Source: Camillea tinctor (Eukaryota > Ascomycota > Sordariomycetes > Xylariales > Xylariaceae). Taken from it: a stretch of 38,842 nt of DNA. The stretch's first letter is position 1; every line of letters begins with the position of its first letter. Below the pieces are notes generated by a model. It was not told where the DNA came from, did not search any database, and saw only the letters and a program-made list of their open reading frames with translations. Positions 1-11,292 of the stretch are shown here, piece after piece. The stretch covers positions 1-38,842 of the forward strand of contig MU394177.1 in NCBI GenBank assembly GCA_022578605.1. The letters are read 5' to 3'. The position numbers and the translations under genes are program-made.

Positions 1-92
<92 letters not shown>
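1..92. repeat. (ATT)n microsatellite at window edge
   Basis: Thirty uninterrupted ATT trinucleotides (1-90) followed by AT-rich sequence. The tract starts at the window edge, so its true length is unknown. Confidence 0.97.
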
Positions 93-96
<4 letters not shown>

Positions 97-869
97 TTAA
101 AATATATATTATTTAATGTTTTTTATTTTATAGTACTTTTTATTGCTAACTTATCGCTAACATGTACACAACCAATAAAAAAATTTTACGCTTTTCCTAT
201 TTTAGAAATAGTTTTGCTCAATTGGCGGAGTTGCACTTACAGGCCTCCGTAAAGGCGATTCTCCGGATTTTGGGGTTTATTTGAAAGCGGCGAACGTCAT
301 TCGTAGGGAGCGGGTTTTACCTCCATGGCCTACCCCACGCGCATATTCCCCCAAGCCGAGGATTACCGATGCTTTAACCCGCCCAGGACCTTAAAAGTTC
401 CGCCTCACCGGTAGGTACTAGGTACCTACATTTAAACCTTATGGGGCATCTCTGGATCTTGCATGTCTGGTACAACGGAACAAGGGAATGCAAACATGTC
501 ACAAGGTCCTCTTACATCCCTTGCACGAGTACTTCGTACAACTTCCTAAAATAGGGGGAAATGCTTTGGAATGCTTTAGAACCTCAACCCTTATTGAATC
601 TATATTGATATATATCTGCCATAACCTATAGAGCAACCGGTAATAATGCTAATAGCATGATGGTATTGAAAAGAGTCCAATTTAGCTAATGCATTAAGAG
701 CGTCTGTGATCTATAAAATATGAGACTGAAAAACTCAGCCGGCACGTCTACTCTATGTAACATCTAGGGAGTTCCCATGATGTTCGTTCACAGTTTAATT
801 AACTCCTCCTCTTCGTGGCTTCAGTAGCATATCGAATATGTGCATGGTAGTGATACGAACCTCAGCTGT
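93..869. other. Intergenic, no gene seen
   Basis: AT-rich stretch downstream of the CCDC124-like gene. It contains a TACCTAGGTA-like segment near 410-430 and no open frame, tRNA or rRNA that I can support. It probably includes the 3' UTR of the gene that ends at 870. Confidence 0.5.
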
Positions 870-1755
870 TTAGTTCGATGCGACAAGCCTAGCCTCAGCC
901 GAATCTTTCTCCCGCTCTTTGGCCGCCTGTATCTCTGCCTGGGAAGCATTGTGCTGGACGTGTAATTGATTGAGGGGGTTCTCTGGACTCTTCTTGAACT
1001 CTTTCCTGATCTGCTCCTGCTTCTGGCTCAGACGTAGATGTTTTCCAGACCCGTCGTGTGACATCTCTATAAGTCGCCTTTCCTCGAAGGCGGCATATGC
1101 GGCCTTGACTCTCCTTTCGGCATGCTTGTCGACCTTGGTATCGGAGGGTATATCCAATCCAAGCAGGTCGATGGCGTCGGTGATATTTCGAGCCGATCCT
1201 TCTTGAAGTTTGTTATCGTTCAGATCAAGTTGTTCAAGTGCATCTCCCAAGCCTCGACCAGTCTTCTTAACAGCAGTCTTTTTGTTCTTTGGGGCCGCAC
1301 GACTCGGCTGGGTCTTCTCTTCGTCGGCAAGGAGGGTATCTCGTTCGGCTTTCTTTCGAGCTTGTTCAGCCTTTTTCGCGGCCTCTGCTTCTCTGCGCTG
1401 GCGTTAGTATCACATCTGCTTGAATCCGATGTATGGTTTCCATCCTTGCTAATTCACCTGATTGACAAGATGCGAGTCCTAAAATAATCAAGGAGAAATG
1501 GAAAACTCAATCGCATCACTAAGTTCCAAAGAACTTGCGATGTAATCACAATTATCGTAGATGCGAAAGGAGAGCCACAGATAAAACAGGGGGTAATTAC
1601 TTTTTGGAGTTATTCTTAGCGCCCTTCGACCATTCTGCATCTTCGACCGCGGCCTTCTTTGCGGTTTCGGTGGCAGCCTTGTTAGCAGCGGCCTCGGCCT
1701 TTCGAGCCTGACCGGCGGCCTTTTTGCTGTTGTCGACCCCCTTTTTTCCTGCCAT
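870..1755 (-). CDS. CCDC124/Oxs1 family ribosome-associated protein (DUF1014)
   Basis: Two exons, 1755-1601 and 1392-870, give 225 residues. The intron (208 nt) has donor GTAATT, branch TACTAAC and acceptor CGCAG, and the phases match (2/1). The N-terminal half is Lys/Ala-rich and helical. Residues about 118-200 carry the conserved core: SARNITDAIDLLG, then DKHAERRVKAAYAAFEE, then KEFKKSPENPLNQ, matching human CCDC124 in order and spacing. Family knowledge: CCDC124 and yeast Lso2 bind ribosomes and act in dormancy and recovery; Oxs1 proteins are linked to oxidative stress. The role here is inferred from family. The start ATG opens the basic helical region. The intron is several times the typical length in this window and may hide a small exon (see findings). 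Confidence 0.9.
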
Positions 1756-2921
1756 AGTATCAATTTATAGAGGTACCGTATAGAGGTAGAGAACAGTTAG
1801 ATATAACGTTCGGGTTTAGTTAGAGTAAAAGTATGAGACGGACGTGTGAGTGATAACGACGAGACGAGCACGCATGAGAAATATACGTTATGATTTGCCT
1901 CCTCCGGCGCGGGGCTCTCTACCCAACATGACTAAAGGATTGGTCCTCACATACGGCGAGATGGGGCTAGAGTGCGGAACTACTACGTAAGGTGGCTCAA
2001 GGTAGGAAAATCTAGTGTAGGCAGGTGGAGCTGGCTTTCTATAATATTGCGATATAGAGCCACGGACAGACGCAGCTAAGTCTATTGATGAAACTACAAA
2101 TATGTACAATCCAATGGACTTATGAGCCTAGTCATGTAAGCGCCTGTTCTCTAGTACATACATACTAAAATTTCAAGATTGGTTTTACAATTTGTTAAGT
2201 ACAAAAGCATTTTCTGATCGGGAGGGTTGTTATTTAACGCTGCTATGGGTCAAGTCTTTCAGCTACCAATACTAATACTTGCCGTGTATAAATTAACCCA
2301 CTCGACAAGACTAGCGGTGGGGAACTCCTGCGCCTAATAAGTTGTCCAAACTTACATTGATATCAATAATTAAGACCATAACTTAGACTTACATAACTGC
2401 TATAATCTATATATACTAGACCCGTCTCCAACGTTTGGCTTGAGACACAGGACATATTATTAAGAATCCGGTTGATTGATGTTGACGTATTTAGAGACCA
2501 AAGATCACATGCAATAGAGATCAGGTAGTATGTCTTCTTCAGGGGCATACATGACTTTGACAAGTTCTTGGCACACAAGGGTGGGGGAAGCTCTATAACC
2601 TGGTTGAGATGCAGAAACATATCAGCGAAAGAAAGACGAGATCATCTTGTTCCTATTCCCAAATTGGTATATTGTTGGTTGGGAGCTGCATGAAGCTCTC
2701 TGTTCGATCTGTAGATTGGCCCCCCGAGTCCTCAGCCGCCATGCTTATGCTTCGAGAAGCCAGTAAGGAAAGCGATTGGTTACCGGCAGCATAGCCCCGG
2801 CGCTTCGCCGTGAGACCACTCCCACGGCCTTAAGTGATAAAATGGCTTCATATCCCAAGGCTCCTTGATCTATAATCCTATTAGTTTTTATCATATCGGA
2901 TGATTACATACGTAATATATA
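1756..2921. other. Intergenic between divergent genes, no gene seen
   Basis: Upstream region of both the CCDC124-like gene (-) and the HET gene (+). Open frames of 73, 85 and 61 residues occur, but none has a recognisable motif or splice pattern. It presumably holds both promoters; I see no clear TATA box or operator. Confidence 0.5.
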
Positions 2922-4883
2922 ATGAAGCCTTACTCTGCAGTTAAAGCATTCAAGACAACAGTTCTATCCAAGGTACACTCATCACAGTCGGTCGAGGACT
3001 ACCAAGGACCTCACAGATCACCGGCGTACCCTTACCGAAAGCTAGGTGATAACGATATTCGACTACTCAAGATTGTACCGGGAAAATACGATGACCAGAT
3101 TGAGTGTCTTCTTGATCAGGTCCCTTTGGACTCTGACCCTCACTTCTACAGTATATCCTATGCCTGGGGAAATGCGTCCAAAACCATGCCAATACTGCTA
3201 GAAGGCCGGCCATTCGACATCACTATTAATCTCTATGCAGCATTGCATCAGATGAGGGCACTTGAGAATGAGATGGAGTATTTGTATACCTACATCTGGG
3301 TTGATGCTATCTGCATCAACCAGCAAGATATTGAGGAAAGGTCACGACAAGTACCCCGAATAGCAGACATCTACGCCCAAAGTATTCAAGTCATCATATG
3401 GCTAGGTGCCAACGGCCCAGCAGCAAATAGGCTCCGAAAAAGGGTGTCTCAGAAGGCAGATTTAGTATGGTATTCCGATATTTCACCAATCCGACTGTTC
3501 CAAGGGGCTTGGTCAGCCCGTCATAAGCCCTCTAAAGATGCCACTATCTCGCAACTGTTTCGAACCGCCGAAAAGTATTGGCAACAATTTATTTATTCCG
3601 AGGAAGATGAGAGTACTATTCTCCGAGATGTCCTTGGGCGGTCTTGTAGTCTGGTGGACCATGGTGTGTTAACTCTTATGAATCAGCCATGGTTTCTAAG
3701 GGCTTGGACACTACAAGAGCCTTGTTTAAACTCTCTGGAACCTCTGGTTCATGCGGGCCGCCATTCCATCGAACTCAATCGTTTATATGCGTTCTTAAAG
3801 GCTTATGTGGAGGAATATAGACATGTATCTCTGACAAAGGGAATCTTGAGACTAGTCGGCCTATACCAGATACGAGAAGAGTGCCGTCGACAAAGGGTGA
3901 ACTTGGAGGATCCTACTCGAAAGGCCAAGACCCCATCAGAGGACTTGGCTAAGTGCTTCATGCGGATCCTAGAGCTGGCGGGTGACATGGAGTCCAGGGA
4001 CCCAGCCGATCAGATTTACGGTATCTTGGGCCTCGTTCAAGCATGTACAGGCCGAGAGCTACCCTCAGAATTAACACCCGACTACAGCATACCTTATGAA
4101 ACCGTATATTGGAACTATAGCGCCTTCATCTTCGAGCACTGTGGTGATCTGAGATTATTCAGCTGCCGCCAACAAAATTTGCCAAACGTGCCGTCATGGG
4201 TACCAGATTTCCGTCATCTCAGAGTTCGAATTTCACATCGGACAAATTCCCCTTTGGTATCTATTTCGTCAGATAAGAGAGAATTGGAACTTCAAGGGCG
4301 GAAGCTAGGTGTCATACTTGACTACATTGACGGGTGCTCGTTGGATGAAATTGAACCTGACAAGCTGAATATCCCAGAGGCTTTTTCTCAACGCCTCAAG
4401 CTTATACAAGATAGAATCTTGAGCCGCTCTTCCGAGTTAAGGGAAATAGCACAGGAAGAAATTCTGAATACCTGGATGGGTTGCACTCGCAGGCTCTTCG
4501 CCAGCGAACTTGAATCATTCTGGCAGGCTTACTGTCGTCTTATGGCGAACCCTGGCCCTGCAAAACGATCGCGGACTGAAACAGAGACAGAAATGTACGA
4601 AATACACTCAAGGGAGCTTGTAATTGCTTCTGAGGCTAGCAACCCTATAATCCTTCTTAAAGATGGATCCATAGTCTGTGTGAAAAGGACGGATATCCAA
4701 ATAGAGCCAGAAGATATCTTGTGCTCTTTTAAGGGGTCGAAACTTCCAAGTCTGGTCCGTCTTTCTGGCGACAAGTACATATTCCTTAGCCAATGCGAAA
4801 TTAGAGGCGGGATGCTGGAGCCGCAAGAATTCGATGACGATTTCTGGGCTGAAACAGAAAGCCATCCATTTTTTTTGGTATAA
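2922..4883 (+). CDS. HET (heterokaryon incompatibility) domain protein
   Basis: Single-exon gene of 653 residues. The HET domain lies in roughly residues 73-268 and shows its three usual blocks: YSISYAWG at 76-83, WVDAICINQ at 126-134, and WFLRAWTLQEP at 257-267. Further typical elements follow: DPADQIYGILGL at about 360-371 and PDYSIPYETVY at about 387-397. The C-terminal part (about 400-653) has no domain I recognise. Family knowledge: HET domains mediate allorecognition cell death in filamentous ascomycetes, and the domain is TIR-like. Most family members have no known partner, so the role here is unproven. The ATG has A at -3. The frame is intact, with no RIP-like stops. Confidence 0.93.
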   Translation: MKPYSAVKAFKTTVLSKVHSSQSVEDYQGPHRSPAYPYRKLGDNDIRLLKIVPGKYDDQIECLLDQVPLDSDPHFYSISYAWGNASKTMPILLEGRPFDITINLYAALHQMRALENEMEYLYTYIWVDAICINQQDIEERSRQVPRIADIYAQSIQVIIWLGANGPAANRLRKRVSQKADLVWYSDISPIRLFQGAWSARHKPSKDATISQLFRTAEKYWQQFIYSEEDESTILRDVLGRSCSLVDHGVLTLMNQPWFLRAWTLQEPCLNSLEPLVHAGRHSIELNRLYAFLKAYVEEYRHVSLTKGILRLVGLYQIREECRRQRVNLEDPTRKAKTPSEDLAKCFMRILELAGDMESRDPADQIYGILGLVQACTGRELPSELTPDYSIPYETVYWNYSAFIFEHCGDLRLFSCRQQNLPNVPSWVPDFRHLRVRISHRTNSPLVSISSDKRELELQGRKLGVILDYIDGCSLDEIEPDKLNIPEAFSQRLKLIQDRILSRSSELREIAQEEILNTWMGCTRRLFASELESFWQAYCRLMANPGPAKRSRTETETEMYEIHSRELVIASEASNPIILLKDGSIVCVKRTDIQIEPEDILCSFKGSKLPSLVRLSGDKYIFLSQCEIRGGMLEPQEFDDDFWAETESHPFFLV

Positions 4884-6489
4884 CCACTCGAAATACAGGA
4901 TGTTCAAGGGGGCGACGGTATATTTTCAGAATACACAATAGGATTTTTGACAACCGATGAAGAATAATCTATTCAAACTATCAAGTGGTTCCCTGTCATT
5001 TTGAAGGTAGGATATGGCAGTTAGATACAATATCACTCTTCAAACCTACAATAAGTAGTTATTTATAGGTACCCAGGTAGATATGCTAGCATCTGATTAG
5101 GTAGAGCCTATATCGCTGCTTACATCCAATTCTAATATATAGGTATATAGATTAGGTAGTTCGATAGATATAAAATTGTAAGGAAGCTGTCACGAGACTA
5201 AACGATCCATGGGGGCCCGCGTATACTTACGAGGGACCTTATGATAATACAGTTTCTCTGTCTAGGTAGTTAGTTCATTTCTGTATGTCACCTTCTGGCA
5301 TCTCGTTACGTAGGTCTATACTAGACACCACAATTATCTTTGACTATATTCATTTATCATCTCTAGGTCCCCACTATCTTGCGCATATCCTGAAAGCCTA
5401 CATACAGCACATTTGAACGCATATTCTTTTATTCAACGAGCGGTACAGACATGCTTAACATGTACATAATAACTTTAGCTGGCACTGACATAGAGCACCC
5501 CAACAGACAGAAGCATAGCTACCCTTGACTACATTTCATAAACACTTAACTTACCTAGGTACCTACCTAATTTGCTTCCAAGACCCAGTAGCAAAACGCA
5601 GAGACTTAACAGACCGAACTACCCTACCTACACCCAAACTCCGTTCCACCCCATCCCGTCTTCCCACCTCCCCCCTTTCCCCTATCTTTAACCGAAAAGA
5701 AATTCCAAAGCAGGGAAACATATAAACTAAGTCAATTTCCGTCCCCTAAGTATATCCCAGTTGTCCCCTACGCCGTGAGTAATCCGTATTACCATATAAA
5801 CTCATGACTATACCCCCTTCCTCTCTCTCGCTCTTTTTCATAAAACTCACAACTAGGACAATACAATGAACAGCGAAAAGAACGGAGAAAAAAAAAGATA
5901 ACAGCAGAAAGATTTTTTTTTCTTGGTCAGAACCATCTCTCCTCCCCCTCCCTACCCTAATCCGTACAAGAAAGATGTCTTCTCTAGCTAAGAACTCCCC
6001 AACACCCGGCTTGATTGCCCTAGAATCCGTTCTCCGCGTCTGTCTTCTATATAGACTTTCCCCCTTACCCCCCTTTTTGGATATCACCGACCAGTTATCC
6101 CAATTAGTCAGCCCTTTGATCGTGATCAAGTCCCTTTCCTTCTTTCCCTCTCGTTTTTATCTTTACTCCACCCATCCATTTGTTACAAGACATTACGAGC
6201 GGTAGTCATCAACCCTACCTGTCCCTCCTCTGTTATCATCCCCACCTTCCGCCGCCTATTCTGTGCGTCTTTAACTCCATCTTGCCCCTTCACTCGTCAT
6301 CTCAAAATAGCAGCAGCAGCGGCAATCATCGTCGAGCCGCTTACCAAATCAATAGGGGAAAAAAAAGAGGACAAAATCAAAAGGAAAAAGAAAATCGCGA
6401 ATCCCAAGTTTTCCGTATCGTATAACTCATCTCCCTACACAATAACTCCCCCCTTTGATCTAATCCGGTAAATTCTCCCTTCCTCCTCC
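4884..6489. other. Intergenic, pyrimidine-rich, no gene seen
   Basis: About 1.6 kb between the end of the HET gene and the end of the membrane-protein gene (convergent), so it holds two 3' UTRs. From about 5560 to 6300 the + strand is strongly C/T-rich. It contains a perfect TACCTAGGTA (5552-5561) and a short CAG run near 6310. Open frames up to 127 residues on both strands look like consequences of the skewed composition. Confidence 0.5.
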
Positions 6490-7470
6490 CTATACATCTT
6501 CCCGGAAAATCGACCTCCGCTCCGCATGTACCGACGTCGGGCTCTCCCCCACCACATGGCCATTCTTATGCGTCGCCGACGCCGATGTCGTATTCGTATC
6601 CACGATGGGCCTCGGGCTGACGCCGCGCAGGTTACTCGGCTCGGCGGCGTCGTCATCGAACGGGTTCAAGTGCGGTGGCGCGCCGACTCCGGGCGCGCGG
6701 CTCATGGTGCGGCCGCGCTCCTCGGCGGGGATGTTCATGTCGTAGCCGCTGCCCGCGTACGCGCCGCCGCGGTAGCCCAGCTCCTGCTCCTCGTAGTACC
6801 CCCCCGAACCGTATACGTCGGCCTCGGCGTGCACGCGCGTGTCCCAGGCGTCGTCCGGGTCGAGGGGCCCGAACCCCGAGTTCGAGCGCGCTCCTCCCCC
6901 GCCGCCGCCGCGCGAGGGGTTCTCGTAGGCGCCTGCTGCGGACCGGGGGTTGCCCCCGCGCCGGCGCAGCTTGTCGTTGATCCAGCCGCGGATGCCGCCC
7001 GGGGCGGGCTGCGGGGGTCCGTAGGGGTCTGGGTCAGAGCGCGCGAAGGGGTTGTAGGATGATAAGGGTGGGGAGGGGAGCTGTGGTGCGAGGTGTTAGT
7101 TTAATTGGGGGTTGGACTTGGCTGCTTCGGTGCTTTTGCTGGTGGAGGTGGAGCATTCAGGCATAGTTTGGTAGTGGGGGGAGGGGGAAGAGGGGAGAAC
7201 AGGAAGGCTGTGTCATGGCTATCGTGGGCTGAAGTCAAGGACCTCGGGCTACTCGGGATGGGGATAGCTAGGTGGGTTATGGAGGGAGCCAGGTAGGGTA
7301 TGAGAGTGAGACACACAGCACGATGCATGATGTGAGGTGAGGTTAAGGAGATGTGAGAGACTTACGCCTAGACGCCGTGCGCGCAGCTGAGTGAAGACGA
7401 TCCATCCGATGGCAGCAATGGCCAGTAGGACGAACAAGATGATGAAGAAGGTCCCGACAGGGCTAACCAT
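6490..7470 (-). CDS. Small single-pass membrane protein, function unknown
   Basis: Two exons, 7470-7366 and 7080-6490, give 231 residues. The intron (285 nt) has donor GTAAGT, an ACTAAC branch and acceptor CACAG; phase 0 on both sides. The first exon encodes one hydrophobic helix (residues about 6-28) followed by the basic stretch RARRLG, so the C-terminal part is probably cytosolic. The remainder is Gly/Pro/Arg-rich, predicted disordered, with a six-Gly run near residue 75. I recognise the shape (short N-terminal helix plus disordered tail) as common in fungal genomes but cannot name a function. The second exon is much more GC-rich than its surroundings. Confidence 0.8.
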
Positions 7471-7497
7471 CTTTACGTATGTGTTGTGTTCTGTGGT

Positions 7498-7527
7498 CGA
7501 ACGAACGAACGAATGAACGAACGAACG
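7498..7527. repeat. (CGAA)n tetranucleotide repeat
   Basis: Seven CGAA-type units with one variant (GAAT), about 28 bases upstream of the membrane-protein start codon, probably within its 5' UTR. Confidence 0.95.
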
Positions 7528-7546
7528 TGCCAGATTCGGGATCTAC

Positions 7547-7581
7547 GTGTTGCGTGTTGCGTGTTGCGTGTTGCGTGTTGC
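7547..7581. repeat. (GTGTTGC)5 tandem repeat
   Basis: Five perfect 7-bp units GTGTTGC followed by GT-rich sequence, in the upstream region of the membrane-protein gene. Confidence 0.97.
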
Positions 7582-7828
7582 GCGTGCGTAGGTGTGTAGG
7601 TGTGTAGGGGCTGTGGATGTCGATGTGGGATGTTGGTGTGTGTATGTGGATGCGGATGCGGATTGATGTTAGTCGAAAAAGAAGAGAAGGGTAGATCTCG
7701 GGATCAACCTTGCTATGGCTTTGCTGTTAACAAGGGGAATAGAGTTTGAGTATGTGGGGTACCATGTATCTAGTGACACGAGACTTGTCGTCAGTCAATC
7801 TGACTTTAGGTACATGGAAATAAGTAAA

Positions 7829-7830
<2 letters not shown>

Positions 7831-7861
<31 letters not shown>
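7831..7861. repeat. (GT)15 dinucleotide repeat
   Basis: Fifteen uninterrupted GT units plus one G. Alternating purine-pyrimidine sequence of this length can adopt Z-DNA in principle. Confidence 0.98.
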
Positions 7862-7865
<4 letters not shown>

Positions 7866-8935
7866 TGAAAGTTGAGGCTGATGACCGAAACTTACATACC
7901 TACCTAGGTACATACATAAGTAGTAGGTTACCTAAAAACACCCACCGAATTAATTCCCCCATTTCGTTGTTCTGTTTTTAGGCTCTTCGTGACATAAAAC
8001 CCGCTAACCTTTCAAGTGCCTTCCTTAACTAGTCACCTCCACGCACGGACCACGGACAGGGTTCTCTCACCTTACACTAGGTACCTAGTCCTGCTAGTGT
8101 AGGTAAATCCCCCGCCAGCAGCCGGGGAAAGCTTGTCAGATCAATTGCAGCTGGTCGATTAACAGGAAACTGTGACGTTACACAGCAACCAGGATACATA
8201 CCTAGGAACCTACTAAAAAAGCGCAGCAGGGTTAAAGATAGCGTAAAGTGTATGCAGTTAAGTAACTAACCTAGACGACCCCCACTATGCACAATACTAC
8301 AGCTCTAGTTATGGAATTTCTGACCGTTGGCCGACCAAGCCATCTTGTCTCACTTAGAGCACCTATCAAAACCACGAACTCCCCCTATCTGGCTCTGTAT
8401 GTCTTACTTATACCTTTCTAAAAGAGCCATTTCTTTTCTTATTCTAACGAAGCGCAGTTTAGCTAGACGGTGGTCAGGCATAAATGCAATTCTGCCTTAC
8501 CTGATAAATAACGGGTCGTCTCTAGCATGTATATGTAAAGAGAAAATCAGGAAAAGGCAACCGGCATAGCCGTTGTTGGATGCATTTCCGTTGCATGGTT
8601 TCTATCCCCCTAGCCTTACCCATTACCTCCCTTCTCTTTTCTCCTCTTTCTGACGGGGTAAACCTGATGAAGATCTCGGAAGGACCAGGGATTAAGGACC
8701 GTTAAAACTTCTAGAACTGTGGCTTTCTACTTGTGATTTGCTAAACTTGTGCAGCAATTGTCTCAGTATCAAATGACATTATCATCACCACCATCATCCT
8801 ATAATCAACCTCGTCTCCTCTTTGAGGATAAGTAGTGTACCTCTATTCTAAATCTAGTAAACTAATAATGTACCAAGATCGTCTATAATGCTTTTTCTGT
8901 ACATATATGCAAGTGCGCATGGCTTGCGCACATGA

Positions 8936-10561
8936 TCACTCGTAACACAGGTCCCAGCTCCCGCCGCTGCTGGCGAACGTGAGGCTATCCACAAAGCGGG
9001 ACACCGTGCAGCGGCCCTCCTCGTCTGCGCCGCAGTTCTGCAAAGGGATCACTCTGTCGTTGATCAACACCCGCACTAGCTCCTCGTCCTGCCCCGTGCA
9101 CGACAGCTTCTCTACGTACATCCTCGCCGCGAACGGGACCACCCAGCTAGCCGAGAAGCCCTTGGTCTCCTCCGCGCTCTGCCGCGTGGTCTTGGACAGT
9201 TCCTCCGTCGTGTTGTAGAGACCCATGGCTGCGAACATGGTGACCATGTCCCTGTCGTGACTGAAGTCCGCGTAGAGCACGCTGTCCAAGGGGAAGGTCG
9301 CGTTGGAGCTGTCTAGGGTCGTGTTGGTCGTGGTGTGGTCCACTACCGGCTGGCTGGTGAGTCTCGCGATCAGCTCGTTAACGAACCCGACACCTTGCGT
9401 CGGCCCTAATGCATCCCGTTCGGCATAGCTTGCGTCGCGGTACCACATGCCCAAGGTCTGATAGTAGTCGTAGTCATTCCACTCTTCCACGGTGAAGAGG
9501 TTGCAAAAGGGGGAAAGCTGGCCCTGCGGATCAGCAACCGTGTTGAACGGACACAGGTCCATCAGGTAAATGATATCTTGGCTGGTCAGGTTGGCCCCCG
9601 CGAGATTCTCGTTGACCCTCGCGGTAATGTTTGGTGTGAATATGTCGGCCCAAGCATCCTGTGCTTCTTTCCCGTAATCCGTGCCATCCTTAAACGCGGT
9701 ACATGTATCAGCGCTGAGCGTGTTGTTGGAGGTACTGCCCTCGGGGATGACCAAGATATCGTATGGGTAAGCCTCGGGCGATTTTGTATTATTGTCTGAC
9801 AACCGCGCCTGGTGAAACCCTTGGGTCCAATTGCGTGCGGATTCAACGACACGCTCTTGGCCGGCACTTCGTACAAAGGGCGAGATGGTCTTAGCGAGCT
9901 TTTCGTATCGCTGGTAGAACTTGATACCCGAGTTAATCAGCTGTTGCTGTCCAAAGACAGTCAGCTGGTCCGCACCGAGGGTATACTCGTAGTCCTTGAT
10001 GAACTCATAGCCCTTGGGGTACTCGGTCACGTTGCTGTGGATCTGGTCTATGAGGGCAGCGTAGCTCGTCGTCTTGCCCGCCGTAGGATCACGGGCCCCG
10101 TGGCGCGAGAGGACTTGCGCAAACGTTATCTCACATTCTCCTGCGAGGGAGGCAGATATGGTCGAGGGTACGGTAAAGAAGGGCGAATACTGTCCCCAGG
10201 AGTGAGAGATGTCAGTTTCACACTGGAAACCCGCCTCTACCGCATCGCAGGAATCGGCAGCGTTGGCCCGCCTAGAGAGACTATGGTTAATCATGCATGC
10301 TCTCTTTCTCTCTCTCTCCCCCAATAACTTGAAATAATCTCGGATATCTTCTTACCTCAGGTTGGCCAAGAAAAGAGCGGCGGCTGTTAGAAGCATGGCT
10401 GCAAGCGTAACTTTGATAAGTGCCCGGTGACGTGAAGCCCAAACTCTACTTCGTCTGTCTAATTCGGCTTGGCTGACGTTCTCGGGGAGAGCTGTGTATT
10501 GGCCATGAGGGCTCTTCTTGACGAAGGCCGACATTTTATCCCTCAAACCAGCAAGGGCCAT
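8936..10561 (-). CDS. Membrane-anchored histidine acid phosphatase (phytase family)
   Basis: Two exons, 10561-10356 and 10271-8936, give 513 residues. The 84-nt intron has donor GTAAGA, a GATTAAC branch and acceptor CTCTAG; phase 2/1. The first exon encodes a basic cytosolic tail of about 48 residues and one hydrophobic helix (about 50-67), with no signal-peptidase-like site I can identify, so a type II anchor is likely. The catalytic domain has RHGARDP (125-131; nucleophile His126) and SHD with the proton-donor pair His407-Asp408. Several Cys and many N-x-S/T sites fit an extracellular or luminal domain. Family knowledge: such enzymes release phosphate from phytate or other monoesters. Fungal PhyA proteins are usually secreted; the canonical motif has Tyr or another residue where this has Asp. 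Substrate is inferred. ATG has a good context (GGCCATGG). Confidence 0.9.
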
Positions 10562-10770
10562 GGCCGTAACAGTTGCACGAGTCAATAATACAACTCGGAT
10601 GCTATACCTACATCGGGGTAAGTGGAAATGTAAATGGAGATGAAATGAAATGAAAGGAGATGTTCCCGTCGATTCACCCTGCCACGTAGGGGAGTCGACC
10701 CATAATTTCTCGTGTGCTCGGGCCTCACAGGTGACGACGACCATTATCGGTCCGTCAGTTTGGGTCCGTG

Positions 10771-10800
10771 GCATGGAGCGGCATGGAGCGGCACGGAGCG
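10771..10800. repeat. Three tandem copies of GCATGGAGCG
   Basis: Two perfect copies and one with a single change (GCACGGAGCG), about 210 bases upstream of the phosphatase start codon. Confidence 0.95.
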
Positions 10801-11090
10801 TGCACTGGAAGTAGTCTGGTAGTGTAGGATCGTGCTTACAACTGGTGGCATGAATGACAAAACTATAGTCAAGGTTTCACGATGATCTGGTCCACTATAT
10901 AACAATGCGATAGAGCTCACTCCTATATGTCAAATCATTTGCTCTTCCCTATATATATGTAGATTATTAACCATATTATTAACCTGATCGATTTCCCCCT
11001 ATCACCTAGCCATGCTCTCTCATAATTTCGAGTTTTGAGATAGGGGTAGCTCATGCCTGAGTCATGCATCGAGCGATTCCGAGAAGAAAA

Positions 11091-11112
11091 GAAGAAGAAG
11101 AAGAAGAAGAAA
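11091..11112. repeat. (GAA)7 trinucleotide repeat
   Basis: Uninterrupted GAA triplets on the + strand in an intergenic spacer. Confidence 0.95.
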
Positions 11113-11292
11113 GGTGTATCTCCCGCCGGTCTATATTCCCAGGCATCCCGAACCAGATCCTGCCTTAGATGCTTCCCGGTATCCATCTATCAATCCCAAT
11201 CATATATCATAAACATCCCCTAAATGACATCCAGCAATTACGTGGTATCATGGTATCATAGAATGTTATACTACAAAATAAAATTAAAACAG

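Larger units (their letters stand above)
7471..8935. other. Intergenic with several simple repeats
   Basis: Upstream region of the membrane-protein gene (start 7470, -) and upstream of the phosphatase stop (8936, -). It contains the CGAA, GTGTTGC and GT repeats listed separately, a perfect TACCTAGGTA (7901-7910), and the 12-bp palindrome CTAGGTACCTAG (8077-8088). No gene is supported; an 80-residue open frame at 8327-8569 has no support. Confidence 0.5.
10562..11292. other. Intergenic, promoter side of phosphatase gene
   Basis: Upstream of the phosphatase start and downstream of the Ser/Pro-rich gene. It holds a three-copy 10-bp repeat (10771-10800) and a GAA run (11091-11112). No supported gene; open frames of 61-83 residues lack support. 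Confidence 0.5.

Noticed and set aside
210..330. Transposon-like segment near the left edge
   Set aside because: GGCGGAGTTGCACTTAC looked familiar from fungal repeats, but no paired end, target duplication or coding remnant is visible.
1393..1600. snoRNA hosted in the CCDC124 intron
   Set aside because: A GTGATGC sequence resembles a C box, but there is no matching D box (CTGA) in the sense strand.
5746..6129. 127-residue minus-strand frame
   Set aside because: Sits in a C/T-skewed spacer; the Arg/Gly/Glu-rich translation is what such skew produces.
6526..7062. 178-residue plus-strand frame
   Set aside because: It is the antisense of the GC-rich second exon of the membrane-protein gene; the Ala/Val/Arg-rich translation reflects composition.
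9812..10327. 171-residue plus-strand frame
   Set aside because: Antisense shadow of the phosphatase gene, whose minus-strand reading has clear catalytic motifs.
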